A stretch of DNA of 64,000 nt from an uncultured Bacilli bacterium (GTDB lineage Bacteria; Bacillota_I; Bacilli_A; RF39; UBA660): the NCBI GenBank assembly GCA_944358305.1, contig CALVQK010000002.1:1-64000 (forward strand), in the 5' to 3' direction. A program made the position numbers and the translations under genes. The notes under the pieces are model-generated. The model did no database searches and was not told where the DNA came from. It saw only the letters and a list, made by a program, of their open reading frames with translations. Below, in pieces: positions 19,229 to 27,753 of this stretch (its first letter is position 1; each line of letters opens with the position of its first letter).

Positions 19229-20286
19229 ATGCTTTTTCCTCCTTTTTCTTTATCTTTTTGGTATTCACTAAAATAATTAATTAAATTTTTGCTATAGTCT
19301 ATTATAACTTCGTTAGTAATACCCCATTTACTATAATCAGGAATACTATCTTTTGGAAACTTTGTTTTTAACAATTCTTTATATTCTTTTAAACCTTCTT
19401 TTTCATTATCAATCATCTTTTTAGCAAAAACAGCTGATATTAAATAACTTTTTACTGTTAGAAATCTTTCTATTATATCCCTGGTTCTATTTTTTACATC
19501 TTGGAACTCCAACTTTGCTGTTTCAGTAAGAGAAAAGTAATTAGGATTTTGTTTGCAAGCGATTATAATAGTTTTCTTTGCTAATGTTAAAAGATTAATT
19601 AAAGCATCCATGTTGCCCTCTAGAGTGTCTTTATATATTTCTAAAGCCGTTGCTGGAACTTCGCCACTATATGGATAGCTAGAGATATTATAACCATTTA
19701 TCTTGTTATCTATGGTGTGGACAACTTCATGTAATAATATACTACTTTTAGGTGGAGACATAATATAAGATTCTTTAAATGTAGTTAATTCAAAATTTAC
19801 AGCTTTATATTTTGATAGTTCGCTATCTTTATACCCTGTAGATAAGTAAAGGTGATCTTTATCATTAATAACGCTTAAAATAGCATTACCTAATTCAGGA
19901 TCATTTATTTTCCTTGCAAAATCTACAACTTCATTAATGCATTCTTCTTCAGAAGATAATGGCCGAGTATCTTTAAGATCTATATATGGAATTAGTGCTA
20001 AGTTTTTACACAACTCAAAAGAATATTTTAAATCTACTAATACATGAAAAAATTCTAAGGACTCATAGTTTTCACATTTTTTTGTGTCTCTTTTCAAAGA
20101 CAACTTTTTTAGAAATAATAAAGGATCATTATATAATGTAATTCTTCTGCCCTTAAGTAATTCTAACATTTTTAGAATAGTAATTTTATCAACTAATATT
20201 TCGGATTTTTTCTTTTTATTTCTTGTGTTTTTAAACAGTTCATCTAAATATTTTAACTTTGCTTCTAAATCTTGTTTATTCCACAT
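19225..20286 (-). CDS. Putative HEXXH zinc metallopeptidase-like protein
   Basis: 353 aa and mostly helical. One active-site-like region stands out: LLHEVVHTIDN (HEXXH) followed 18 residues later by GEVPATALE. A glutamate after HEXXH in an E-V-x-x-T-x-x-E setting recalls the M3 (oligoendopeptidase F-like) zinc site. The protein is shorter than true M3 enzymes (about 600 aa), so this is a distant relation at best. The ATG at 20286 is used; an in-frame GTG at 20295 is possible, and neither has a strong ribosome binding site. It follows the DUF4143 ATPase and precedes gpmI. Confidence 0.6.
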   Translation of the reverse strand: MWNKQDLEAKLKYLDELFKNTRNKKKKSEILVDKITILKMLELLKGRRITLYNDPLLFLKKLSLKRDTKKCENYESLEFFHVLVDLKYSFELCKNLALIPYIDLKDTRPLSSEEECINEVVDFARKINDPELGNAILSVINDKDHLYLSTGYKDSELSKYKAVNFELTTFKESYIMSPPKSSILLHEVVHTIDNKINGYNISSYPYSGEVPATALEIYKDTLEGNMDALINLLTLAKKTIIIACKQNPNYFSLTETAKLEFQDVKNRTRDIIERFLTVKSYLISAVFAKKMIDNEKEGLKEYKELLKTKFPKDSIPDYSKWGITNEVIIDYSKNLINYFSEYQKDKEKGGKSI

Positions 20287-20301
20287 ATTAAGCACTGCTT
20301 T

Positions 20302-21579
20302 CTAATATAATTGTTCATTTAAACAAAATATTGCATAAATTGGTAGATACCTAACATTTTTCTTCGAACTAAAATTATTTTCAGTAATACGGAAAGCCTC
20401 TGTTACTATATATTTTTTCATAAAGACTGATAGGCTTTTTACTTTAGATCCTTGTTTTGTAGCAAGTTCTATAGGAATAATTTTACCCATTCTATTTTGA
20501 ATAACAAAGTTTACTTCAGCTTTTCCTTCTGATTGATAATAATATAGAGAATAACCCGCTTCTACTAAAGTATGAGCGATATGATTTTCATATAGAGCTT
20601 GTTTAATATTATCATCTACTGCTAATCTATCTTTAGTTAGATTATACCTCATACTTAAAAGGCCATCATCTGGTAAATATAATTTAAAACTATCAAGTTC
20701 ACGGCAACTAGATAAAGGGGACTTTGCTACTCTTATTTTATATGAACGATATACTAATTGATTAGTTACTAGAAAGTTAATAGAATTTTCAAATTCTTTA
20801 GCTCGTCTACCATAGCCTAGAAGACCATATTGAAATTTTTTATTTTCTTTTTCTAGTTGTTTAGGAATACTTTCCATAACTTCAATACCACGTTCTATAT
20901 CTATTAAATTCTTGCTGTTTAATAATTCACTCTTATTAATATCAAAGACTCTTTCTTTAATACTATCTAAATAACCATAGTGACATTTATTAGCATAGGC
21001 CTCTACTACTTCAGGAAGACCTCCAGTCACTAAATAGTCATAAAAGAAATCTAAAGCTTTAGTATGAACACTACAGCTACGATGATTATCATAAGCATAT
21101 CTTATTTTATCAGCTGTTTCTTTTTCATCTATAGCCCACAAAAATTCTTCATAGTCCATTTCTGTCATGATCTTATATTGAAATTCTTCGCCTCTAAACT
21201 TTAATAGAGAATCTCTACTTGATGTTATAGCGATGACATGATAATCATTTTTATCATAACCAAATAGTTTGATACCTTTAATAATCTCTTCATCTGTTAC
21301 ATTATCAAAGATTATTAGAGTATCATTTTTAACAATAGGAACTTCTGATATTATACTTAAAGCTTCTGCTAGCCTTGTAATAGATCTTTCTTTTTTAAAC
21401 AAGTCTTTTAAAACAGTATTATGATCTGTATTAAAATAAGCGACATACTGATAGTTAGCTTTACCAAAGTCTAAAGCTGTATAGGTTTTACCTACTTGTC
21501 TTGTTCCAATTATTAATAATGGTTTTCTTATTAAATCTGTTTTCCATTTCAATAAGAACTTATTTATTTTTCGTTCCAT
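20302..21579 (-). CDS. AAA+ ATPase with DUF4143 (AAA_14 family)
   Basis: 425 aa. The N-terminal AAA_14 domain has Walker A GTRQVGKT (about residues 26-33), Walker B LIIFDNV and a sensor-like ITSSRDSL. The C-terminal half is a DUF4143 domain with a nuclease-like fold, seen as AEVNFVIQNRMGKIIPIELATK. Such proteins are widespread in gut Firmicutes and are thought to be mobile or defence-related, but their role is not settled. It has a strong promoter of its own. Confidence 0.85.
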   Translation of the reverse strand: MERKINKFLLKWKTDLIRKPLLIIGTRQVGKTYTALDFGKANYQYVAYFNTDHNTVLKDLFKKERSITRLAEALSIISEVPIVKNDTLIIFDNVTDEEIIKGIKLFGYDKNDYHVIAITSSRDSLLKFRGEEFQYKIMTEMDYEEFLWAIDEKETADKIRYAYDNHRSCSVHTKALDFFYDYLVTGGLPEVVEAYANKCHYGYLDSIKERVFDINKSELLNSKNLIDIERGIEVMESIPKQLEKENKKFQYGLLGYGRRAKEFENSINFLVTNQLVYRSYKIRVAKSPLSSCRELDSFKLYLPDDGLLSMRYNLTKDRLAVDDNIKQALYENHIAHTLVEAGYSLYYYQSEGKAEVNFVIQNRMGKIIPIELATKQGSKVKSLSVFMKKYIVTEAFRITENNFSSKKNVRYLPIYAIFCLNEQLY

Positions 21580-21612
21580 TTAGTGTAGTCACCTCCCACA
21601 TCTTCTAATATA

Positions 21613-21641
21613 AGTATATATTTATTCTTTTGTTTAGTCAA
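21613..21641 (-). promoter_or_regulatory. Promoter of the DUF4143 ATPase unit
   Basis: On the minus strand, -35 TTGACT (21641-21636), 17-nt spacer, -10 TATACT (21618-21613), close to consensus, 34 nt before the ATG. Confidence 0.8.
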
Positions 21642-21688
21642 TATTTTTGCAAAATAAAAAGACTACTACTGCTCGTCTTAATAACTTA

Positions 21689-22465
21689 CTACTGTCTAAT
21701 TGCATCTTGATGAAATTCAAGACGAAGTTTATCTGCGACTGTGACAATAAACTCTGAATTAGTTGGTTTAGCTTTATCAATATCAACACTATGTCCAAAG
21801 ATATCTTCCATTAGCTGCCAATTACCACGATTCCAACTTACTTCTATAGCATGTCTTATAGCACGTTCAACACGAGATACGGTTGTATCAAACTTCTCTG
21901 CTATATCAGGATATAGTTCTTTAGTAATACCTCCTATTACTTCAGGATGTTCATAAAGAACAGTTATACCTTCTCTTATATATTGATAACCTTTAATATG
22001 TGATGGTACGCCTAACTCATGAAGAATCTTTGTTATTGATACCTGTAGATTATTATATTTCATATCAATAGTCTTCTTATCATAACTATTTTTACTACTA
22101 CACTCTAAGATTCTCTTTTCTAATTCAGTTAATTCAAAAGGTTTCAATATGAAGTAACTTATACCTAACTCACTAGCTTCTCTTATAACTTCTTGAGTAT
22201 TAAATGAAGTTAAAACTATTACTTTCTTATCAAGTCTTTTTTCTTTCATTTCCTTTAGCACACTCATACCATCTTTATTAGGCATAATTAGATCAAGGAC
22301 TATTACATCATACTCATTCTGATTATTTTCAATCAGTTTTAATCCCTCTATTCCATCATTAGCGGTAAGAGTAATAGCGACTTCTTTATTATCTTTAAAG
22401 TACTCTTTAACCATTTTAACTAGTTCAATATTATCATCAATCATTAATACGTTGGTCTTTTTCAT
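21689..22465 (-). CDS. spo0A: Stage 0 sporulation protein A (master response regulator)
   Basis: 258 aa. The receiver domain (1-120) has D10/D11, phosphoacceptor D58 in VLDLIMP, LTS and LKPF. The C-terminal domain (about 150-258) is the Spo0A DNA-binding domain: [20 protein letters not shown], then [20 protein letters not shown] with the recognition-helix [12 protein letters not shown]. It binds TGTCGAA-type boxes and governs entry into sporulation. The start at 22465 follows GAAGGAGAG. Its presence implies a spore-forming ancestry; no phosphorelay or spore gene is in the window. Confidence 0.97.
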   Translation of the reverse strand: MKKTNVLMIDDNIELVKMVKEYFKDNKEVAITLTANDGIEGLKLIENNQNEYDVIVLDLIMPNKDGMSVLKEMKEKRLDKKVIVLTSFNTQEVIREASELGISYFILKPFELTELEKRILECSSKNSYDKKTIDMKYNNLQVSITKILHELGVPSHIKGYQYIREGITVLYEHPEVIGGITKELYPDIAEKFDTTVSRVERAIRHAIEVSWNRGNWQLMEDIFGHSVDIDKAKPTNSEFIVTVADKLRLEFHQDAIRQ

Positions 22466-22498
22466 TTTCTCTCCTTCCATATACTACCACGCATTTTA

Positions 22499-22504
22499 AT
22501 TATA
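22499..22504 (-). promoter_or_regulatory. -10 box of spo0A promoter
   Basis: Perfect TATAAT on the minus strand, about 35 nt upstream of the ATG. No good -35 is seen at 17 nt, so activation by a bound regulator is plausible. Confidence 0.5.
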
Positions 22505-22544
22505 TAACAGATAATAAAAATTTAACAGAGTAAAAAAAGAGAGA

Positions 22545-22556
22545 TTTTGTCGAAAA
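22545..22556 (+). promoter_or_regulatory. Putative 0A box upstream of spo0A
   Basis: TTTTGTCGAAAA contains a perfect TGTCGAA, the core of the Spo0A-binding site. It lies between the tpiA terminator and the spo0A -10, centred about 60 nt upstream of the likely transcription start. The flanking T and A runs extend the match beyond the core heptamer. Confidence 0.6.
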
Positions 22557-22580
22557 AGAAAAAGGCTATTATTAAGCCTT
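22555..22580 (-). terminator. Terminator after tpiA
   Basis: AAGGC and GCCTT pair on the minus strand, followed by TTTCTTTTT. The stem begins inside the tpiA stop codon. Confidence 0.8.
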
Positions 22581-23265
22581 ATAGTTTGTTAAGAAACTCC
22601 TGCAAAGAAGGAAGTTTTAAAGATATTCCTCCTAATAAAAAGCCATCTATATCTTTGACTTGTTTTAATTCATCAATATTCTTTTCATTAGCACTACCAC
22701 CGTATAGTATTTTCTTATGATATGTTTCTTTTAACATAGTAGTTACTTTTTCAATATCTTCATTAGTTGGAACAATACCTGTTCCGATAGCAAAGATTGG
22801 TTCATAAGCAATAATAAAATCTTTTGATTTATCTATATCACTTAATAGATAGTCCATATCTTTTTTTATTTTATCTACATATTCACCATTTTTATGTTCT
22901 TCTAAAGAATCCCCTATACAAATAATGGGAATTAAGTCATTAGAAAAAGCTTGTTCTAACTTTTGCTTACTTATATCAAGATTCTCATTCATCTTAGTTG
23001 TTCTTTCACTATGGTTAATTAAAGTATACTTTGCTCCTAAAGATCTAATGGCTTTAGCAGTAACTTCGCCCGTATATGCTCCCATATCTTTACTACTTAC
23101 ATCCTGTGATGCGTATGTTAAATTGCTTGGTATTAATGATAAATAGCATACGCTAGGTATTAAAATCATTTCATGGTTATAAGTATTTAAGTTTTTATAA
23201 GCATCTAGGTAACTTAATAGTTCTTCTTTAGTAAAATTACTTTTATGATTTAGAGCTACTATCAT
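22579..23265 (-). CDS. tpiA: Triosephosphate isomerase (short form)
   Basis: Interconverts dihydroxyacetone phosphate and glyceraldehyde 3-phosphate. The catalytic residues are present: Lys8 in NHK, His in INHSERT, Glu in AYEPIFAIGTG, and the phosphate loop YGGSANEKN. At 228 aa it is about 20 shorter than the usual 250. Family NWK is NHK and HSERR is HSERT, so it is a divergent member. It overlaps the upstream glycosyltransferase gene by 23 nt, implying cotranscription with it and pgk. Confidence 0.93.
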   Translation of the reverse strand: MIVALNHKSNFTKEELLSYLDAYKNLNTYNHEMILIPSVCYLSLIPSNLTYASQDVSSKDMGAYTGEVTAKAIRSLGAKYTLINHSERTTKMNENLDISKQKLEQAFSNDLIPIICIGDSLEEHKNGEYVDKIKKDMDYLLSDIDKSKDFIIAYEPIFAIGTGIVPTNEDIEKVTTMLKETYHKKILYGGSANEKNIDELKQVKDIDGFLLGGISLKLPSLQEFLNKL

Positions 23266-24505
23266 TTTTATTACCTTCCTTCCATTTGTTTTTTATTTTA
23301 TCCACAATTCTTGTGGATAATGCTTGTTTCTTATTATGTTTAGTAATAGCAACTTTATAAACTTCTAAGACAGAATCAGCAAAACTAGATAGAGAATACT
23401 TTTTAATGGAACTTTCAGTTTTATCTGTTAAGTTTTCTAATTCTAATTTATTAGTAGCTAATTCTTCTACTATTTGTAAGCAGTCTTTTTCATTTTTAAA
23501 GATACGGCCATTAAAATTATCTACAACTACACTTTTAAAGGCATCATCATCAATACATATAACAGGAAGTGAAGCTGCTAAGGCTTCAATGACAGTTAGC
23601 CCCTGCGTTTCGGTAGTTGAAGCGGTTATAAAAGCATTACAAACATGATAGTAGTTTGGCATATCATTCCAAGCAACTTTTCCTGTAAATTTTATCCTAT
23701 CATCAAGGCCTTTTTCTTTAACTTCTTTTTTATACTTCTCTTCATCAGGACCATAACCTACTATTAAAAGTTTAATACTTTTATTTTTTGTTTTTTCTAT
23801 AATATCAAATAGAAAAGGAACATTCTTTTCTTGAGCAAGTCGCCCTACAAATAGCATAACAAAATCTTTTCTTTTATAACCTAAATCATGTTTTAATTTT
23901 AAAACTTTTAATTTATCACTATTCTCTTTATAAAATCTAGAAGCATCTAAGCCTGTAGGGACAATATATATATCTTTATCATAATGATATTCATCTCTAA
24001 ATAAATGATAGGTTTTTACTGTTGGCACTATAAAAGCATCTGCTGTATTGTCACAATAGAATTTACTTATATATTCAACTGCTTTCTTACACCCTAAATC
24101 AAAATATTTAATATTTCTTGAAACATACCAAGTATAATCTTTATACATAGTGTGATAAGTATGAACTAAGGGGATATTATATTGTTTAGCAAATAGTCTT
24201 GCAAATATTCCCATACTAAGTTCAGTATGAGAGTGGATTATTTCTAAGTTCCATGATTTAATTTGATTTATTACTTTTAAAGGGTAAATGCTAGACATTC
24301 TGTAATCATAAATTCCTAAAGGGATTCCTGGAATTCGGAGTATTTTTTCTTTTTCATCATAGTCATAGGTCTTACTATCTTGTCCAACAGTAACTATATA
24401 GACTGTATGACCTTTTTGCTCAAGAGCTTTTTTCAAAGTTTCAACGCTAGTTACTACTCCATTAACGGAAGGTACATAAGCATCTGTAAATAGACCTATT
24501 CTCAT
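23243..24505 (-). CDS. GT4 glycosyltransferase, likely diacylglycerol glucosyltransferase type
   Basis: 420 aa, GT-B fold. The N-terminal acceptor half begins MRIGLFTDAYVPSVNGVVTSV, very like the 1,2-diacylglycerol 3-glucosyltransferases of Acholeplasma and Streptococcus. The C-terminal half has FVGRLAQEKN and ASTTETQGLTVIEALAASLPV, the EX7E nucleotide-sugar site. The likely role is making membrane glycolipid or a lipoteichoic-acid anchor; the acceptor is inferred from resemblance only. It sits between pgk and tpiA, an unusual place. Its C-terminal coding region contains a perfect inverted pair of DnaA boxes. Confidence 0.85.
   Translation of the reverse strand: MRIGLFTDAYVPSVNGVVTSVETLKKALEQKGHTVYIVTVGQDSKTYDYDEKEKILRIPGIPLGIYDYRMSSIYPLKVINQIKSWNLEIIHSHTELSMGIFARLFAKQYNIPLVHTYHTMYKDYTWYVSRNIKYFDLGCKKAVEYISKFYCDNTADAFIVPTVKTYHLFRDEYHYDKDIYIVPTGLDASRFYKENSDKLKVLKLKHDLGYKRKDFVMLFVGRLAQEKNVPFLFDIIEKTKNKSIKLLIVGYGPDEEKYKKEVKEKGLDDRIKFTGKVAWNDMPNYYHVCNAFITASTTETQGLTVIEALAASLPVICIDDDAFKSVVVDNFNGRIFKNEKDCLQIVEELATNKLELENLTDKTESSIKKYSLSSFADSVLEVYKVAITKHNKKQALSTRIVDKIKNKWKEGNKNDSSSKS
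23298..23320. repeat. Perfect inverted pair of DnaA boxes (copy 3)
   Basis: TTATCCACA (23298-23306), 5-nt spacer, TGTGGATAA (23312-23320), both exact matches to the DnaA consensus. They lie inside the 3' coding part of the glycosyltransferase gene. Confidence 0.75.
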
Positions 24506-24529
24506 AAGTTCTCCTCCTTTAGTAATATT

Positions 24530-25708
24530 TTATTTTTCAGGAATATTTTTTAGCCCTGGTAAATCTTTTCCTTCTAAGTATTCTAAGGTTGCGCCTCCAC
24601 CTGTTGAGATATGATATAGTTTATCCGTTACATTACAAGATGAGGCTGCTGCAACTATATCTCCTCCACCAAGTACTGTTTTAGCATTAATTTCAGTTAA
24701 GTAAGTTAATACATCATTTGTACCTTTAACATAGCTTTTAAACTCATATACACCTAGTGGTCCATTCCACATAACTGTTTTAGCATTACTTAAGTTATTT
24801 TTAAAGATATTAACAGTATTAGGACCAATATCTAAGCCCATTTCACTATCAGTTAATTCTGTTATATCTTTAACAGTTCCTTCAGTATCTTCATACTTAT
24901 CATTACAAACTACATCTACTGGTAAGATAATTTTATCTTCATTTTCTTTTAATATTTTTTTACAGAAGTCAAGGGACTCTTCATCTAATAGAGAGTTACC
25001 AATATTATACCCTTCTGCTTTTAGGAAAGTAAAAGCCATTCCTCCTCCAATTAAGATCTTATCACATTTAGGAAGTAAATTCTCAATCAGTCCTATCTTA
25101 TCACTTACTTTAGCACCTCCTAATATTATCATAAACGGTCTATCAGGATTAAAAAGATAAGATAAAGCATTTAATTCTTTTTCAACAAGTAAGCCTACAC
25201 AACTTGGTAAATAAGTACTTATACCTACATTTGAAGCATGAGCACGATGTAGAGTACCAAAGGCATCGTTAATGAAGATATCTCCTAAACTTGCCCAGTA
25301 TTTAGCAAGGCTCATATCACAACCACTTTCTTTTTTACCATCTAAATCTTCATAACGTGTATTTTGCATTAGAACGATATCTCTATCTTGCATATTAGAG
25401 ACAGCTTGTTCTAGCTCTTCTCCTCTTGTAGAATTTACAAAAGTTACATTTTTATCTAGTAGTTCGCTAAGTCTTTTAGCAACAACACTAAGATCATTCT
25501 TAGTTTTATCTTCTTCTGTTTTTACGCGTCCTAAGTGGGACATTAAAATTATTTTAGCATTATGTTCTAGACAGTATTTAATAGTAGGTAAACTCTTTAC
25601 TATTCTGGTATCATCAGTAATTTTTCCTTCTTTAATAGGAACATTAAAATCACATCTAATTATTACTTTTTTATTATTAATATCAAAATCTTTAATTGTT
25701 TTTTTCAT
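24530..25708 (-). CDS. pgk: Phosphoglycerate kinase
   Basis: Makes ATP from 1,3-bisphosphoglycerate. 392 aa with the N-terminal substrate site RCDFNVPIKEGKITDDTRI, the basic patch SHLGR, the hinge, and the C-terminal nucleotide site NGPLGVYE and GGGDIVAA; GGAT follows near the end. It has its own promoters after the gap terminator and is followed by the glycosyltransferase and tpiA. Confidence 0.97.
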   Translation of the reverse strand: MKKTIKDFDINNKKVIIRCDFNVPIKEGKITDDTRIVKSLPTIKYCLEHNAKIILMSHLGRVKTEEDKTKNDLSVVAKRLSELLDKNVTFVNSTRGEELEQAVSNMQDRDIVLMQNTRYEDLDGKKESGCDMSLAKYWASLGDIFINDAFGTLHRAHASNVGISTYLPSCVGLLVEKELNALSYLFNPDRPFMIILGGAKVSDKIGLIENLLPKCDKILIGGGMAFTFLKAEGYNIGNSLLDEESLDFCKKILKENEDKIILPVDVVCNDKYEDTEGTVKDITELTDSEMGLDIGPNTVNIFKNNLSNAKTVMWNGPLGVYEFKSYVKGTNDVLTYLTEINAKTVLGGGDIVAAASSCNVTDKLYHISTGGGATLEYLEGKDLPGLKNIPEK

Positions 25709-25731
25709 ATAGTTATTTTCCTCCTAATATT

Positions 25732-25795
25732 ATTGTAGTATTTTTCTTATATTTTTTCAATGTTTCTTATATTTATAACAATATTGTAATGTCAA
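25732..25795 (-). promoter_or_regulatory. Two tandem promoters of pgk
   Basis: On the minus strand the distal promoter has TTGACA (25795-25790), 18 nt, TATAAG (25771-25766). The proximal one has TTGAAA (25760-25755), 17 nt, TACAAT (25737-25732). Confidence 0.65.
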
Positions 25796-25819
25796 AAGAA
25801 AAAGAGCTTTAAGCTCTTA
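25796..25819 (-). terminator. Terminator after gap
   Basis: AAGAGCTTTAAGCTCTT is a perfect palindrome followed on the minus strand by TTTCTTTT. The stem overlaps the gap stop codon (25817-25819). Confidence 0.85.
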
Positions 25820-26821
25820 TAGGTTAGCAACGTATTTAGCTACTCTTATATACTGAGCAGTATAACTCATTTCATTATCATACCATGCTACTACTTTAAC
25901 TAATTGTTCTCCATCTACTTCACTAATTGATGTAAGTAGACTATCAACTAAACTTCCATAGTGCATACCGATTGTATCACTTGAAACTATTGGATCAGTT
26001 GTATATCCTAATGTTTCATTAGCACTATTTTTAAGGGCTTCATTTATTTCTTCAACAGTAGTGTTTTTGTTTAATTTTAATACTAAGTCAACAACGGAAC
26101 CTGTTGTTACAGGAACTCTCATAGCTGTTCCTTCCATTTTTCCTTCAAGGTTAGGTAATACTTTACCAATAGCTGAAGCTGCTCCAGTTGATGCTGGAAC
26201 AATATTAGCAGCACTTGCTCTACCACGGCGAGCATAGATTCCTTTTTTATGAGCTACATCTAATGTTGCTTGGTCATTTGTATAAGCATGTACTGTTGTC
26301 ATATATCCTTGTTTAATACCAAAATTATCATCCATTACTTTTAAAACAGGTGCTAGACAGTTAGTTGTACAGCTAGCAGCAGAGATAATCTTTTCGCTTC
26401 CATCTAATATGTCATGATTAACATTATAGACAACAGTTTTCACATCGCCTTTAGCAGGTGCTGATATTATTACTTTTTTAGCTCCAGCATTGATATGTGC
26501 CATTGCCTTTTCTTCGCTAGTAAATTTACCGGTACATTCTAAGACAATATCAATATCTAAATCTTTCCAAGGTAAAAGACTAGGATCTGTTTCTGCATAT
26601 ACTTTAATCTTTTTATCTCCTACTACGATATTATCTCCTTCAAAAGATATTTCATCAGCTCTATATCTTCTGTGAGATGTATCATATTTAAGTAAGTAAG
26701 CAAGTTGTTCTGCATCTGTTAAATCATTAATAGCTACTACTTCCATTTCTGGATCTTCATCTAATAATCTAAATGCTAACCTTCCTATTCTTCCAAACCC
26801 ATTAATTGCAACTTTTTTCAT
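25817..26821 (-). CDS. gap: Glyceraldehyde-3-phosphate dehydrogenase
   Basis: NAD-dependent glycolytic enzyme (334 aa). It has the Rossmann start [13 protein letters not shown], the active-site [12 protein letters not shown] (nucleophile Cys), the catalytic His region [11 protein letters not shown], and the C-terminal [11 protein letters not shown]. It starts 9 nt after the small membrane-protein gene, so it may be read from the HAD-gene promoter. Confidence 0.97.
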   Translation of the reverse strand: MKKVAINGFGRIGRLAFRLLDEDPEMEVVAINDLTDAEQLAYLLKYDTSHRRYRADEISFEGDNIVVGDKKIKVYAETDPSLLPWKDLDIDIVLECTGKFTSEEKAMAHINAGAKKVIISAPAKGDVKTVVYNVNHDILDGSEKIISAASCTTNCLAPVLKVMDDNFGIKQGYMTTVHAYTNDQATLDVAHKKGIYARRGRASAANIVPASTGAASAIGKVLPNLEGKMEGTAMRVPVTTGSVVDLVLKLNKNTTVEEINEALKNSANETLGYTTDPIVSSDTIGMHYGSLVDSLLTSISEVDGEQLVKVVAWYDNEMSYTAQYIRVAKYVANL

Positions 26822-26829
26822 ATTCTTTC

Positions 26830-27015
26830 TTATTCCTCCTCTTCATCACTTGGTACAAACCAACCATCTTCATTTTCAACCACTTTCGTTGGCGAATCTT
26901 TTTCAACACCATTATTGTAGGCTAAAACCATAACGGCTATTAGAATAACAATAAATATTCCTATAAATATTAACATTGTACTCATTCCAAAGCCTCTATT
27001 ATTAAGTTTAACCAT
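26830..27015 (-). CDS. Small single-pass membrane protein, prepilin-like N-terminus
   Basis: 61 aa: a short basic start, [13 protein letters not shown], a hydrophobic segment of about 20 residues (16-35), then an acidic tail ending VPSDEEEE. The KxNNRGF followed by a hydrophobic helix looks like a class III or pseudopilin prepilin-peptidase site (cleavage G|F), but the usual Glu at position 5 is Thr. It may equally be a plain membrane peptide. It lies between the HAD gene and gap in one unit. I know of no function. Confidence 0.65.
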   Translation of the reverse strand: MVKLNNRGFGMSTMLIFIGIFIVILIAVMVLAYNNGVEKDSPTKVVENEDGWFVPSDEEEE

Positions 27016-27030
27016 TTCATCACCTTCTTA

Positions 27031-27633
27031 TTAAATTATTTCAATAGCAGCGAATTTATTTATTATTTCTTGATATATTTGATACCAAGAGTATACTCTA
27101 ATTACATTTTTACCCGTACAGTCCTGGTTATATGGAGCATCAAAAACCATAACAGGGATAATTTTGGAAATGTCATTAACATTACTAGCTTTATCTTCTA
27201 TCATTAAATCTAGCCCTATGCTTAGGCATTTTTCTCTTTTATTACTTGTATTAATTACAAGTTCATCATATTCAATATTATTTTTATTTAACCATGATTT
27301 CACGTAATAATCAATCATACCACTATATTGATGAGTTAAATATTGATTATCTCTTGCTGATAAAATTATAATCTTATGACCATCTTTTCGTAATTTATGA
27401 ATAACTTCACTAGCATAAGGACGAGGCGGTATAGCAATTAATAAATCAAAGATATATTGGCGCCAAAATTCATTGTTTTCATCTGCGCTAAGCTTAAATT
27501 GCTCTTCCATGTAATATCCTTTAGGGTTAAAACCGCGATTTATATTTTGCTCAAGACAAAATTTTGATCCACAAGCAAAATGCCATTCTGCTACGTCATT
27601 TAATACACCATCTAAATCAACACCTATACGCAT
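27031..27633 (-). CDS. HAD-family 5'(3')-deoxyribonucleotidase-like phosphatase
   Basis: 200 aa. The first HAD motif DLDGVLND is at the N-terminus, followed by the threonine/serine motif LSARD and the C-terminal metal motif LMIEDKASN. The size and the GVDLDGVLND start resemble the NT5C / YqfW group of 5'-nucleotidases acting on deoxynucleotides. The substrate is inferred. The start at 27633 is chosen because it gives MRIGVDLDG after AAAGGGA. Confidence 0.78.
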   Translation of the reverse strand: MRIGVDLDGVLNDVAEWHFACGSKFCLEQNINRGFNPKGYYMEEQFKLSADENNEFWRQYIFDLLIAIPPRPYASEVIHKLRKDGHKIIILSARDNQYLTHQYSGMIDYYVKSWLNKNNIEYDELVINTSNKREKCLSIGLDLMIEDKASNVNDISKIIPVMVFDAPYNQDCTGKNVIRVYSWYQIYQEIINKFAAIEII

Positions 27634-27721
27634 TTTAACCAATCCCTTTCTATATTATTTTAACAGAGGTTTGAGAAAAAGGAAATAGATGTTTGTAAAA
27701 TTGACAGTTATTATCCTAAGG

Positions 27722-27753
27722 AAAAGAAAAAGGAATAGGTAAAACCTATTCCA
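27722..27753 (-). terminator. Terminator after rpoC
   Basis: GGAATAGGT and ACCTATTCC pair perfectly with a short loop, then TTTTTCTTTTCC on the minus strand. The rpoC stop codon (27746-27748) is inside the stem. Confidence 0.88.
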
